DNA from: Membranipora membranacea
Lineage: Eukaryota; Bryozoa; Gymnolaemata; Cheilostomatida; Membraniporidae
DNA length: 64,000 nt
Direction: 5' to 3'
Assembly (NCBI GenBank): GCA_914767715.1
Contig: OU612075.1
Coordinates: 2,790,001 to 2,854,000 of the forward strand
Positions 37,444 to 49,103 of this stretch are shown here, piece by piece (the first letter of the stretch is position 1; each line of letters opens with the position of its first letter). The translations under genes and the position numbers were made by a program. The notes beneath the pieces were generated by a model. That model saw only the letters and a program-made list of their open reading frames with translations. It was not told the DNA's origin and did no database searches.

Positions 37444-40400
37444 ATGGAGGACACAGATGAAGGGCTGTCTCTTGAAGGAGACCTTGAGCTCTTATCTAAT
37501 GTAGAGTCTGAGCATCATGTTGCCAGTGGTGGTACGTCTTAGCCAATGCTGATACAGCCGGACAAATTTTGAACATTTTGAACAGTTTTCATACATTAAT
37601 GAAATCTGGTCATAGGACTGCCTGACTTCTAGTTTTGACCGGTGCGACTGTCCTATTGGACTGGCAACAAAAATATATATTCATAATTTTGATGAAATTC
37701 CTGAAAGATTCCAATCCTTATCATAGTTCAAAAAATATATATATTCATGTATTGGCATACCCAGTCGTATTCTTGCCAGGTGAGCGAGCAAATTTCCAAC
37801 ATTCAAAATCTTTTTATTTCGACACAGATGCTGGATCTTTATCGGAGTTCAGGTCATTACGAGGGCCTATCCATCACAGTGGGATCAATATAGCTAATCC
37901 GGAAGGTATTCTCGCCGTTCTTGGAGGCGATGCAGATGCAAATAGTATGTATAAAACTTTCTTTTGTCATTGGTATGCATTAAATGTTGAATGTTGAACT
38001 TGAGTAACGAGCTAAGCTGACAGCATACTATTGTAAATCAACAAGGAAAAAACTCTGGTGCTCCTCAATGATTGAAAACAGTTTTTGTGCCTCCAGTCAA
38101 AACATCTTAAAGTTGCATTCTTTTTAATCCAGAACTTGGCATCAGTTCTGGGTCTTTACCAGTTGTTGGATTACTACAAGGACCCGTCCAAGAGCATGAG
38201 TTCAAAGTAGATCAACCAGAAGATATACTCGCTGTGCTAGGAGGTGACACAGACACAAATAGTATGTATGAAATTTCCAAAGGTTCACCGACATGTTCAA
38301 CCTGCCTTAGCTGATATTTCAATCAATTAGGCATCGAATTAATCTCTTAACAAGTCCTACCATAGTTCGAAATTAGGCAACAATATAAACAAATTGCTAC
38401 AACATAATTACAAGTAACATTATCATCATATTATCTTGACTAGGAACAAAAGAATGGATTGGAGAGCATACAGCTGTGAGCTCGGCTGAGAGTGGCGGTG
38501 TTGTAGGGGGAGGTGAAAGCCTCCTTCTCTCTGAATTCGACAGAAGTTATGCTGTTCCTCTTGGTATGTGCAAGTTTATGATTCAAGGCAACACGTGAAT
38601 TCAAGGGTTACCATCGTCCATCCATTATCAATCATTGCAGGTTGTTTTGTCAGTAAAAAGAGTCTAAATTATTATACAGACAGATGTGAGCATGAGTTGA
38701 ATTGGAAGAAACTCAGTGGATCATCATTTCATCTTTGGAGAATACGTTTTCTTGCTAACCATTGCTTAGATAAACCAGGGTATTTACATGAGGCAACTAA
38801 TGATCAGTATGGCAATTTTTTATTTTTAATTCAACAAAGATTGGTCCCTGTGAAGTGACTGACACTATTGAATCATTTCAATTATTACAGATACCGCTGA
38901 GAGAAATGCCAGCAGAGTTGAAAATAGAACTTCTAGAACTAATTATAGCAGACAAGAGCTTGTAGACTTACGGCAATCATTCCTCCCAGTATGGCGAGAT
39001 TTATACAGTGATGATTTTAGTGAGAACAACTCAGAACTCATCCGACCTGAACTTATGGGTAATTACCTGATCTTTTCCTCTTACAATATTCTGATCACCA
39101 CCAAAAAAAAGGTAACACTACCAAGCTTTTGACAATTTAATTTGAAGTTTCAATTTCTTAATCTCTAATAGTTTGGCAGACTTACAGAAATGAAAAATGA
39201 ATGAAAGCTCAGATTTGATTGGGACACATCGTAAGAGTGAAAGTAACTAACTTTTTTGAGAACATCCAAGTGCCTCTATCCCATTTCAATATTTCCCTCA
39301 CTCACTTGGTGTTTCAAATAGCCAAATTTGCTCCCGAATCACTCACTCAGAATGTTTATAGTTCCATCAATGACTGAGCGATTTTAAAGTGAGAGCCTAG
39401 CAGGTATCGTGAGTGAGCGATCAGATTGCAATTTTGGCTGCTTCTAATTGAAGGCCCCCTGCTACCAACTTGAGCTGCTCTCCAAGGTTTTGGTATAGTC
39501 TGCTCTCTGATTGCGAAATTCCAATGCCTGCTCTAATATCATTCCAGATGCCATAGCTGCTGGTGCAGAGAGACAGCAGCCAGTAATTCTCAGACCCTAT
39601 CAGGAGCAAGTGGCAGAGAAATCACTGAGAGGAGAAAACGATATAATACTATTACCGACTGGAACAGGGAAAACTTTCGTTGCAATCAAACTTATCCTAG
39701 ATCATATACAAGCAAGAGAGATAGGTATGTCACTTTTTATGTAACGGTTTAACACTCTGTGTGAAAATTAATACTCAGAATAGAGATAATCATAAATAAT
39801 TATGGTATAGTAAGGGATAAGGGTCGATGAGAATGAGAATACTTCTGATCAGATGATTAGAACTATATTTTTGCTACGGATGCTTCCCCCACAGTTTTAG
39901 GTTTCCAATAATACAAATAAAATGTTAATAAAACTGGTAATGAAAAAAACTTCTTCTTCCATTTGATAATTTTGTAAACTTTAAAATGGAGCTCTAATAG
40001 TCACTAGATGTGACCTACATCATCTAACCATATCCAAGTATTAGGTCAGCCAATTGTCTACAGATGTATACTGAACATAGCTATAATAGTGGTTCCAGAA
40101 CATCTTCTTTTTCACCTCACCATTCTTAGGGTCGTTACATACTCAAACTTACTTTCTTTGCAGAGAAAAAGAAGATTAAGATTGTATTCTTTGCTCCGAC
40201 TACAGACCTGGTGACACAGCAGCTGAGAGTAATTCTTAGGTATATGTCTGCTGAGAATAAACCAAAGGTAATGTTTTGCGCCTCCTCATATTTGGTATCA
40301 TATTGAAGGTCTCAGTCTAATTAAGAGCACTGTGGAAGCCTTTTAATTGCCTATGGATACAGTTGAAACTATTAGCAATACAACAATGAAAATTCTTCTC

Positions 40401-43400
40401 AACCACTAAGGTTGTCCCCTCTGTATCGCTTTATAACACATATAAGACATCTCTTAGCTTTTTCATATACAAATTTGTCAACATACGAGTGACCGATCTA
40501 TTTTTCTTCAGTGCTGTAAGGTAACTGGAGATGATAGCCTTAGTGCTGAAGAACTGAAATACCGAATACAGAGGGACGAGTTCTATATTCTGGTTGTCAC
40601 ACCAGATATAATAAAGAACTACTTTCTGACCAGTCGGGAAGCGTCACTCTCTGATTTTTCCTTACTTATATTTGATGAAGTTCATCATACCAAGAAGAAA
40701 CACTCCTACAATCGTGTGCTGAACAAGTATAAGAAGGCCAGGAAGACAGGACAAGCTGATCTACCGCAGGTATTTTAAATTATGATTTTGTGAGCAATAT
40801 TTTTTTTTGTAAACAGAGTTGGTGATGATGGTGTTCTATAGAGTAGGAGGAGGGCGTTGGAAAAGTGTAAATTGGTATCAGTTAAAAATCATTGTAAGGA
40901 ATTCCATGCCTGTCTCAGAAATGCTCTTTAGTAAGAAGCAGAAGATTGGGCCGAAAGAGGGACTCAAGGTAACATAAATCCTCATACTGAGGATGAGATA
41001 CATCCTAGACAACTAGAATCAGGGAGTGCTAGAATGCGTAAGGCCATCAAAGACCTCCTGAACTGGGTGTACGATATGCTGTCAAATATCAAACGGCAGT
41101 TACACAGGCCGAGAACAATCCCATGCCTGTCTCAGAAATAAAAGTAAGCATGTGAAAGGATCTCAGGGCAGCTCATTGCTTTGTCTCTCTATCAACTAAT
41201 CAAACATACCCTAAAGGTGTGACTTGGTCATAGCTAGCATCAATTTTCTTCAGCTAAGGCGGGAGTTTATAAAAAGTGATGAAGTTAGCTCGCTATCAAT
41301 TTCAGTTATTCTGAGCCCGTGCGACATAACAAACATTTCTTCCTGGCAGAACTTCACTTTTCTAGTAGGCCTATTTCTAAGAATGCATTGCACAAATCCT
41401 AGAAGATATGCTTTGTGTTTGCAATGTTACATTTTTTTCGAATATCTTTTTTTTTGCAGGTGGTTGGTATGACAGCTACGGTTGGAATTGGTAAAAAGAA
41501 GGATTTATTTGGTGCTAGAGAGTATATTCTCGATATGTGTGCAAAATTTAGTCTCCTCTCCCCACCAAGCCAGAGTGATGAAATCATGCAACTTATTAAT
41601 CACCCAACTGAAGGTATGATGTCGCATAGATCAAGTGCAATCCAATTGCATGCATTCCATTTGCTCCCTTCCACTGGTCACGCCGCAGGAAGTTAATTCT
41701 TGATCCCTTTGCATGTGGTGGAACCAGTGAAAGGGAGCAACTCAGAATGCAGGCAAATAAACCTCACTTGATCTAGATATCTCAGAAGCTACAGCAACTA
41801 TTTATTATGTTACTCTTTTATATAACTAACAAAGACGGACTTCATATCCATTTCTATAAAATGCAACCCAGGCAATTTTGGAATAACTGTACCCTCTCGG
41901 TTACTTCATAAACTCACTCACGTCCATTTATAGTCTCGATACCCTGTGATACCATGTGAGAAACCATGATGTTGCTTGGTTTTTTGTCACAGTATCAGTA
42001 CAGGTCTGGATCTGATGGGGCACAGGAGCAATTGTGGTCGGATGCTCTTCATGACACCACCGTGACACGCCGGGAATCGAACACAGGCCTCTCCCTCTCG
42101 GTTACTTCATAACTAATCTTAAATCATGAGCAACTATTCCTCATTACATGGCCTTTCTGGAATCAAGTGGGTAAACAGATTCAAAAGACTGAAATTGGCA
42201 AAAAAACACGATGGTTTGTTGGTTGAAATATTGTTCTTTTCATTTTATTCAGGTTATGAGCTGGTTGATGTGCGTAAAGGCAGATTCTCCCCATATATAA
42301 AGGGGTCACTGATGCAGCCACTTGAAGAACAGATCAGCGCAAGGCGTAAGTTGTCCCCAATTTTTTCCCTAGTTTAGAGGAAAACTTTTTGATGTCTAAA
42401 ACTCTGTATGGGGGGGGGGGGGGGTCTTAATTAGAATGAGCAATGCTTTACTAAAACAAACTGTCGCTATCACATTGCTCAAAATTATCACTCACTTGGT
42501 CTTTCAAAATCGCTCCCAAATCCCACACTCAGAATGTATATAGTTCAATCATTGAGTGAGCGATGTACAAGCGAAACATGAGCTACACTGAGTGAGGGAA
42601 CATACTGCGATTTTTGCTGTTTTTAATTGGAAGACCCCCTTGGTCGCTGGTAGTGCCTTTTTTGTCAGAGTCCAAAATCTAAGCATATTTAACCTGAAAT
42701 TCAAAAGGGAGGACAATATTGTACACATTGTCATCTAATTGATCCCGCTGGCAATTCCAGAGCAATGAATTGTGGTATACCTATTTCTTTTACGGGCTGT
42801 CCTGATTTTTTCTACAGTTGAGAATGTATTTGGAGACATGGGCACATTCCCAGAAGACCGACTGTCACAAACCTACGAGCAGTACATTGTAAATCTACGC
42901 ACTGAACTAGACGAACTACCACCTGACACTGAAAACAGGCATGTGCAGTACAGCAAAGTTGGACTTAACTACCTTCGTGTAAGTTGATATGATGTATATT
43001 CGATGGAAATTGTTTTGTCCCAAAATTCGGAAAATGTTCAGCACTGCGTGCTCAAGCTTTTGTTCATGCAAGATGGCGGTCCATATTTACTCGTACATGA
43101 CCTCTTCATTATGGCAACTTATAAGCTTCGCGAATCCGGGAGGTATTGTCATGGATCCAACAGCCTCAAAATTAGCAAATAATTAGCCCAGGTCGATCCA
43201 TGGAAATACAGCGAATAAAAGTGCATATACACCAGTTTCCTACATTATTTGTCACCTGTTTTTAATAAACTAGAGTTGTCTCTTCTGGTGTATTGAAATG
43301 AATCATTCAGAGCCCCTGACACTTTCTCTCCACTTTCACCTTTAATCCTGCAGATTCCCGAACGGCATATTACACAGTTGTGGCTGTCAATCAAAGTTGT

Positions 43401-46400
43401 GAATTATATTAGCCTTAATTTCAATGTGATTTGTCGCCAGAGGGGCTTTTGGCTTTCGTTGTTGCACAAATGGCAATGTTTTTATTTTAATGCTTTTGTC
43501 CTCTTGTTACAGGAATATTACAGAGTGCTGATCTACTCCGACCTCGTGACCAGTGAGACTGGTATGTCATATATAAATGAGTTTAAGGATAGACCTGATC
43601 TTATCGGAGAACCCGACATAGCCGACCTGTTAAATGGTGAGAATTTTATTATCAAATTAGTTCAACATAATTGATTTTTTCACTACTTCTTTATTAGGAA
43701 AGGACACATCCAATTGGATATAAATAAAATTCACAGAATTGATTGCAAAAGAAGTGGATTTTGTCGTTGAGAAGTTAACAAACATACAGACTACAGAGCA
43801 ATATATAAGGCAGTATGAAGGAGAAAGTAATATCTGTTCAGTATTGAACTTGTTTCACTCTCATTTGTAGGTAACGTTGCTTATCTAAAAGATTTGCAAG
43901 GATACGATGACAGGAAATACCCCAACGATAAAATAACGAAGCTCACAAATGTTCTTGGAAGACTGTTTGAGAGACGACCCTGTTCCAAGGTCATTATCTT
44001 TGTGCAAATCAGAAAAGTGGCCGTCTTCTTAGCCAAGCTACTCTGCAAGTTGAAGCGCGGGGTATTCAATGCAAAGGAGTATATATCTACTGGTAACACT
44101 GAGAATGACACAGGTATGGGTTTATAAGGACTCGTAGACTTGGGGACAAGCCTTGAGTCACAAGTCACAAGTCTTGGGTCACAAGTCACAAGTCTTGGGT
44201 CACAAGCCTTGAGTCACAAGTCTTGGGTCACAAGTCTTCAGTCATATGTCTTGAGTCACTGGTCTTGTTGTGACTTGTTTGTGAGTTTATGTGATGACTG
44301 AGATTCACACATTGAAATTTGCTGGTTGGCGCCTCTATCACAACTCAAACTCATACAAGGCGAGGTTCATTCTGATAATGATGATAAAAGTCAATGCAAA
44401 AAGTATGGTATTTGTCCCGTTATACAGGGATGCAAGCTCAGCAAAGATTAGATGTCAGGAAACTGTTTGAAGGTGACAAGTACAACATACTAGTGGCTAC
44501 ATCTGTGGCGGAGGAAGGTCTGGACATCCAGGCATGTAACATGGTCATAAGATACATGTACATCAAAGATATGATCGCTAAGATCCAGAGTCGAGGTGAA
44601 TTATTTTTATGCCATATTATTTCCATATAATAATGACAGACGAAATAATTTGTAGTTGTGTTCCTTTTCTTCGTGGTTTGATAACTCCACATAACACCGA
44701 CCCGTGCCAGTTTGTTTTTGTTTTGAAACTTTGACATACTAAGCATCAAATCGGAATCAAGACAGCATAACAGCATCTCTACATCATGTCACAATACTTG
44801 TGTTGATGATACCCTGCTTGATCATGACCTTCAATGAAAAAGTCAGATTTGTTATGATATTTAACCATCTTGTTTCCCCCTTATATCTGCAAAAGCGTCA
44901 ATTGCTGAAGCAATAGACAGTTTTCTGAGCTCTTATTTATGCCTCAATTCGGAGTTGTCCTCTCTCCAGTTTGGTACTTCTAACCCACGCCACATAGGAA
45001 AAACCTGCTGAAAGAGGGTTAACTTGAAAACCGCTTTTGTTAGGATAAAAATGATTTTTGATTCTGAGTCTGCACCATTGAAAACCCTGTGAGACATGGA
45101 TACCAAATCATTGGAGGCTTGAATGTTGATAAATCTTAATTTTAGTGACGAATCTCGGGAAAAATTCTGCCAAATTGTCCGCAAAACAGGCAGAAAATGC
45201 TAATTGACTATCCAAATACTAAAATTATTTCCAAAAACTATGTCCATATGAGTTTTCAATGTTGCAGATTCTGAATCAAAAATAATTTTAATCCTATTAT
45301 AAGCGGTTTTCAAGATAACCCTCTCTTCAGCACGTTTTTCCTATGCGGCATGGGTTAAAAGTACCAAACTGGAGAGAGGACAACTCCGAATCGAGGCCTA
45401 AATCAGAGCTCAGAAAACTGTCTATATGATTTGTAGGAAGGGCCAGGCATAAGGAGGGAATTTTGCTTACCTTCCTGAATGAAAAGCTAAAAGAACAGGA
45501 ACAGAGAAATGATTTCAAGGAGACTTTGATGTACACTGCCCTGGATCAGATTTCAGGTGAGTTCATTAAATGTCTATGAGGTTATCAACCTTCAAATTTA
45601 CAGTTCTATGAGAACAATCACCTTCCAGAACTGTCTCAACTCCTCTACTAGCTTGGTTAACTGAAAATCACTTCTACTATAGCTACCCTCACCACCTCAT
45701 ATTGTCCAATAAATGAACCTATATGGCTAGAAATTTTTAGGTGATATATATATAGCTGACCAGTTTCATAGACCTGCCATATAAAATGCTGGGGACTCGC
45801 AAACAAATATCTTTCCATCAAGTTATCACATCATACCTCTAAAATTGCCTGCCCAATTTCTTTCAGGTATGGAGCTGAGTGAGTTTCAGCAGCACATCAC
45901 ACGCTTAGCTGCTCAGGATCCGAGGAGCGATTCAGATTCCGACGTCGAGCCTCATACCTCACCTGAGGGGTATCAGGTTCACTGTAACCTGTGCTCCGCC
46001 TATCTCTGTAACCTGTCGGACATTAAGAGATACATGAGGTCCTATTATCTTGTCCTCAATCCGGACATTCACGAGAAAGTCCAACTCAGACCCTTTAAAC
46101 CCTTCATGTTTTTTGATGGTCAGTATCTTTGTCACTCTGTGTTCTTATGTTCTTTACCCAATCACGAGAGCATTTTATGGAAAACAACATGCGAATTCCA
46201 CAAAATTTGTTGCTTTGGCAATAACTGTATATAGTTTGAGTAGAGTGGAGGCATTTTATTATCAACAACCATAAAATGCCACATCCATAAGTAGGTAAAT
46301 TTATTTATCAATGCATTTCCTAAAGGAGTAAATTATTCACAGGTGGTCTTTAGCACATGCTTGAAATTTACTCCCTGTACCTTCTTTACGCTTTATTGAC

Positions 46401-47651
46401 TCCATCCTCAGTGAGCCAAAATTTCATGCTAGTTAACATTTAGTCATCCCCTAACTAGCTAACATTTAGTCATCCCCTAACTAGCTAACATTTAGTCATC
46501 CCCTAACTAGCTAACATTTAGTCATCCCCTAACTAGCTAAACTAAATTTTTGCTAATATATACTACTCTACGATAATCCAAGTTGCCGACGCCGTTGGGT
46601 TTTACGTTTAGGAGCTCAGGCACATTCAGATTAATCCAGTCAATACGGTGCAAAGATAACCACCATGAATTGATTGTTGCACAAGTGCAATGTGACCTCC
46701 ATCTGTATACAATGATGCACGAAACTTAGTATAGTTTTAATCATTAAATGAACTTTTCATCAACATACTGTACATTTCAGGTATTGAGGATTGTATGAAA
46801 ATGCTGTGTAATCAGGACAAAGATGGCGTAAAATGTGGTCAGCAGTTGGGCAATGTCATACGAATGAACAACCGTAAGTTAAAGGATAGTTACTACTCTA
46901 AGAGACTACAGATATGCAGAAACTTGGTATCAAATCTCTACTAATAAATTGCGTTGTAATCAATTGGAAAATTTCGCACTGCTGGTTGCAAATGTGGGAT
47001 AAAAAACGTGGGTGAAACTCTCAAGTTCTGTCTCTGTCCAAAGACTGAGAAATAAAGGTGACTTAAAGGCGCGGCCACCATATTCAGCTCTAAGTTGCTC
47101 TCAGTTTGCAGGCTGGTTGGAGCACACATGGGGCATCAATTGAGCCCAATAGTCAGTAGACTGCAGCGGGATTCGAACTCGAGACCTCCAACAATGTCAT
47201 TTAGTGGGCTGGCGCCCTATCCAACTGAGCTACCTCCTAATTTTTCTTTTTTTTAATACTTTATTGGTGAATACTTTTTTATTACTTCTTTTTTAATATT
47301 AATGCTGAATGATTTATTACATCCTGAATCACAAATGAGAGTTTGAGACTTGCACATAATTGCAAAGGTTCCTGGAATCTGCACAATAAAATTTCTTGGT
47401 AATCATCTTGAAGTTTGATATCATTTAACAATTTCTTTCACACAGGATATTTCTATGCAGTCTGGAAAGTCCTAAAGATAGTTCTACACGCTGAGGGAGG
47501 TGGAAGTATACCGCTCAAAAAGTATAAAGAGATAACAGAAGATCTAGAGATACAGTTAGATGATATATACATTGAGGACGAGGAGGAGCTGGCTGCCGGA
47601 TCTTTTCCCATTGAGGTGATTGAAGCTGCTCAACGTCGTCGCAGATCTTAA
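37444..47651 (+). CDS. RIG-I-like RNA helicase A, CARD-less (954 aa)
   Basis: 19 exons: 37444-37531, 37828-37944, 38133-38261, 38444-38563, 38891-39058, 39548-39724, 40164-40267, 40512-40769, 41460-41613, 42253-42345, 42818-42978, 43513-43636, 43737-43826, 43871-44113, 44428-44595, 45437-45556, 45867-46118, 46781-46873 and 47446-47651. They give 955 codons with no break. Residues 1-207 lack a recognisable CARD and hold the module shared with the caspase, including two ILAVLGGD repeats. The helicase has LRPYQ, Walker A LPTGTGKT (Lys249), DEVH (356-359), VGMTATVGIG, VATSVAEEGLDIQ and motif VI QSRGRAR split between exons 15 and 16. The C-terminal domain has Cys811, Cys814, Cys865 and Cys874, close to RIG-I's zinc cysteines. 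Predicted to bind double-stranded or 5'-triphosphate RNA in the cytosol and signal through its N terminus. Confidence 0.93.
39225..39450. repeat. Dispersed repeat (CGCTCACT family), copy 2
   Basis: Contains CCAAATTTGCTCCCGAATC, ACTCAGAATGTTTATAGTTC and GTGAGTGAGCGAT, shared with the copy at 42455-42645. Lies in intron 5 of helicase A, ending about 100 bp before the Walker A exon. Confidence 0.6.
40925..41110 (-). mobile_element. Diverged relative of the U2-headed repeat
   Basis: Shares CAGAAGATTGGGC, AGAGGGAC, AATCCTCATACTGAG and GAGATACATCCTAGA blocks with the elements at 57559-59181 but is rearranged or decayed at the U2 end. Lies in intron 8 of helicase A. Confidence 0.55.
41629..41772. 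mobile_element. Palindromic TA-flanked MITE, copy 2
   Basis: Perfect terminal inverted repeats GATCAAGTG / CACTTGATC flanked by TA on both sides, as for Tc1/mariner-type elements. The internal arms (GCATTCC.TTTGCTCCCTT / AAAGGGAGCAA..GAATGC) are also inverted. The element begins only 15 bp after the donor of helicase A exon 9. Confidence 0.8.
42455..42645. repeat. Dispersed repeat (CGCTCACT family), copy 3
   Basis: Shares CACTCACTTGGTCTTTCAAA, CACTCAGAATGTATATAGTT, GAGTGAGCGATG and TTTAATTGGAAGACCCCC with the copies near 31.6 and 39.3 kb. Lies in intron 10 of helicase A, after a poly-G run (42409-42423). Confidence 0.65.
44145..44275. repeat. Minisatellite in helicase A intron 14
   Basis: About nine imperfect repeats of a GTCTTGGGTCACAA-like unit starting about 30 bp after the donor of exon 14. 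Confidence 0.8.
44916..45422. mobile_element. Long-TIR MITE, 507 bp, TA-flanked, copy in helicase A
   Basis: Terminal inverted repeats of roughly 150 bp or more: the left end GACAGTTTTCTGAGCTC and right end GAGCTCAGAAAACTGTC are perfect. Further paired blocks include CGGAGTTGTCCTCTCTCC with GGAGAGAGGACAACTCCG. TA flanks both ends (44914-44915, 45423-45424). Its right end lies 14 bp before exon 16 of helicase A, so the branch-point region of that intron must lie in or next to the element. A shorter relative sits in helicase B (55166-55418). Confidence 0.88.
46429..46542. repeat. 26-bp minisatellite, four units plus partial
   Basis: Unit CTAGCTAACATTTAGTCATC followed by CCCTAA, repeated with almost no change, in the intron before exon 18 of helicase A. 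Related GCTAACATT..AGTCA..CTAACTAGCTAAA fragments occur near 420-500 and 60300-60370, so the array may have grown from a dispersed element. Confidence 0.85.
47090..47240 (-). mobile_element. tRNA-headed SINE, family 2, copy 2
   Basis: Minus strand: GGAGGTAGCTCAGTTGGATA (A box) and GAGTTCGAATCCC (B box), then a body shared with the copy at 35460 (TCCAACC.GCCTGCAAAC). Lies in the last intron of helicase A. Although the head is close to a tRNA, the shared non-tRNA body marks it as a SINE. Confidence 0.7.
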
Positions 47652-49103
47652 TAGTCCTTTGATTTTGATATTGACTGTGATAGTGAATGTGAAATGTGAG
47701 CTCTAGGATTGGAATCTAAATGGGTATCCCATAATGCAATATCAGACAATTAGTGCCGAGATCAGTCAGTCAGATCAGATCGGGATTAGCAAACAAAATT
47801 TGTGCCATTGCTAACTGTGCCGTTTTAGTGATTAACCACATACTGTTTAACGTTGGTTATAACTGGTGCGACTTCTACAACCCAGGCCAATAGAGGCCGA
47901 TTGGTTGTATTCTTTCAGGGTATATCATCCCTGGTTCATTACAACTTTTTTTAATGGCAGAGACACAAGGCGCTAATCTAATTATGTGAGCATATTTATT
48001 TACCATTCTATACATTTATGGATTTAACATTGAACCAGATTTTAATTTCTTTATTTCTTATAACGTTATTTATTAGATGAATGAACTAGTTAAGTTTACA
48101 CATTGATGAATGCAGAAATTTAACTGTCAGTCTCTTTATATTGTACGATTGCTTTAACCTCGTTGTACCAATATATGCATCAATTTGAACCAATTGGCTT
48201 TTACCCATTTCTTTTGGCAGAACCAGAGGAAAAAACTTCTCAAATTATCTAAAATAGCCATTTTTCATTGGTACAAATTGCCAATTTTATTGCTTGCTAA
48301 TCTGAAAAGCTTAGTGATGTGCAACAATGTAGAAAGGAACAAAGCTGTTAAAAACAAAATTGTCAATAGTCAATAAAATAAATATCATTTTTCATTCTTA
48401 ATAAAATAAAACAAATTTATACTACTGGTGTAGTGAAACAAATAACTTAGAAATAGTCTTGACATGCGCTAGAATAGCTGTGCTATAATGAAATGCTTGG
48501 ACCCGCATATGACCAGAGAGAGCAAACCTTAATATATGAATTACTATTGATCAATCATTGAGTTTTTCTCCTGAGGACATTTTCTGCAAGGACACACAGC
48601 TGTGCCTAGAAAAATGCATAGAATAAATCAGTAGCTAAAGTTGTATATTAATTGTTCCTCAACATTATCTATTTGTATGCAGCCCCGTCTTTTGAAGATC
48701 AGAAATTAAAATATGAAAAAAATTTCGAGCTGATCCCGGTTTGCTACTGCTTAGATTCCCACAAAGCTTAGCTCAATATTACCATGGCATTTTAATGCTA
48801 TTGTATTCTGGGATGTTGTTGACATACCAATCAATTACCCATTTAGTTTTGTTTGATTAGAAAAAGTCAATATTTTGTGACGTGTACAGGGTACCAAGAT
48901 AATGTACATGGATGTATGAAAACGATTCATAGCTGGGCTAGTTTGGTCAAGAAGTAACAGGGTTGTTACTCCTTGGTTTGGAAGACGTTCAACACTGATT
49001 AATTTCTATATAATTTGAGCCTGGACTACGATGAGAAGACTAAAGGTCGGTGCACACTCGATCATCAACAATAGGAATTGCCCCCTCGCAGATGATTCAA
49101 ATA
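47652..49103. other. Gap between the convergent helicase genes
   Basis: 3' flanks of both genes, AT-rich, with AATAAA signals on both strands (for example AATAAAATAAA near 48372-48400). No gene or clear repeat seen. Confidence 0.5.

Noticed and set aside
37444-39058. CARD domains at the N terminus of helicase A
   Set aside because: The region is built of short acidic phase-1 exons with ILAVLGGD repeats and shows no CARD-like helix pattern that I can recognise. A structure prediction would settle it.
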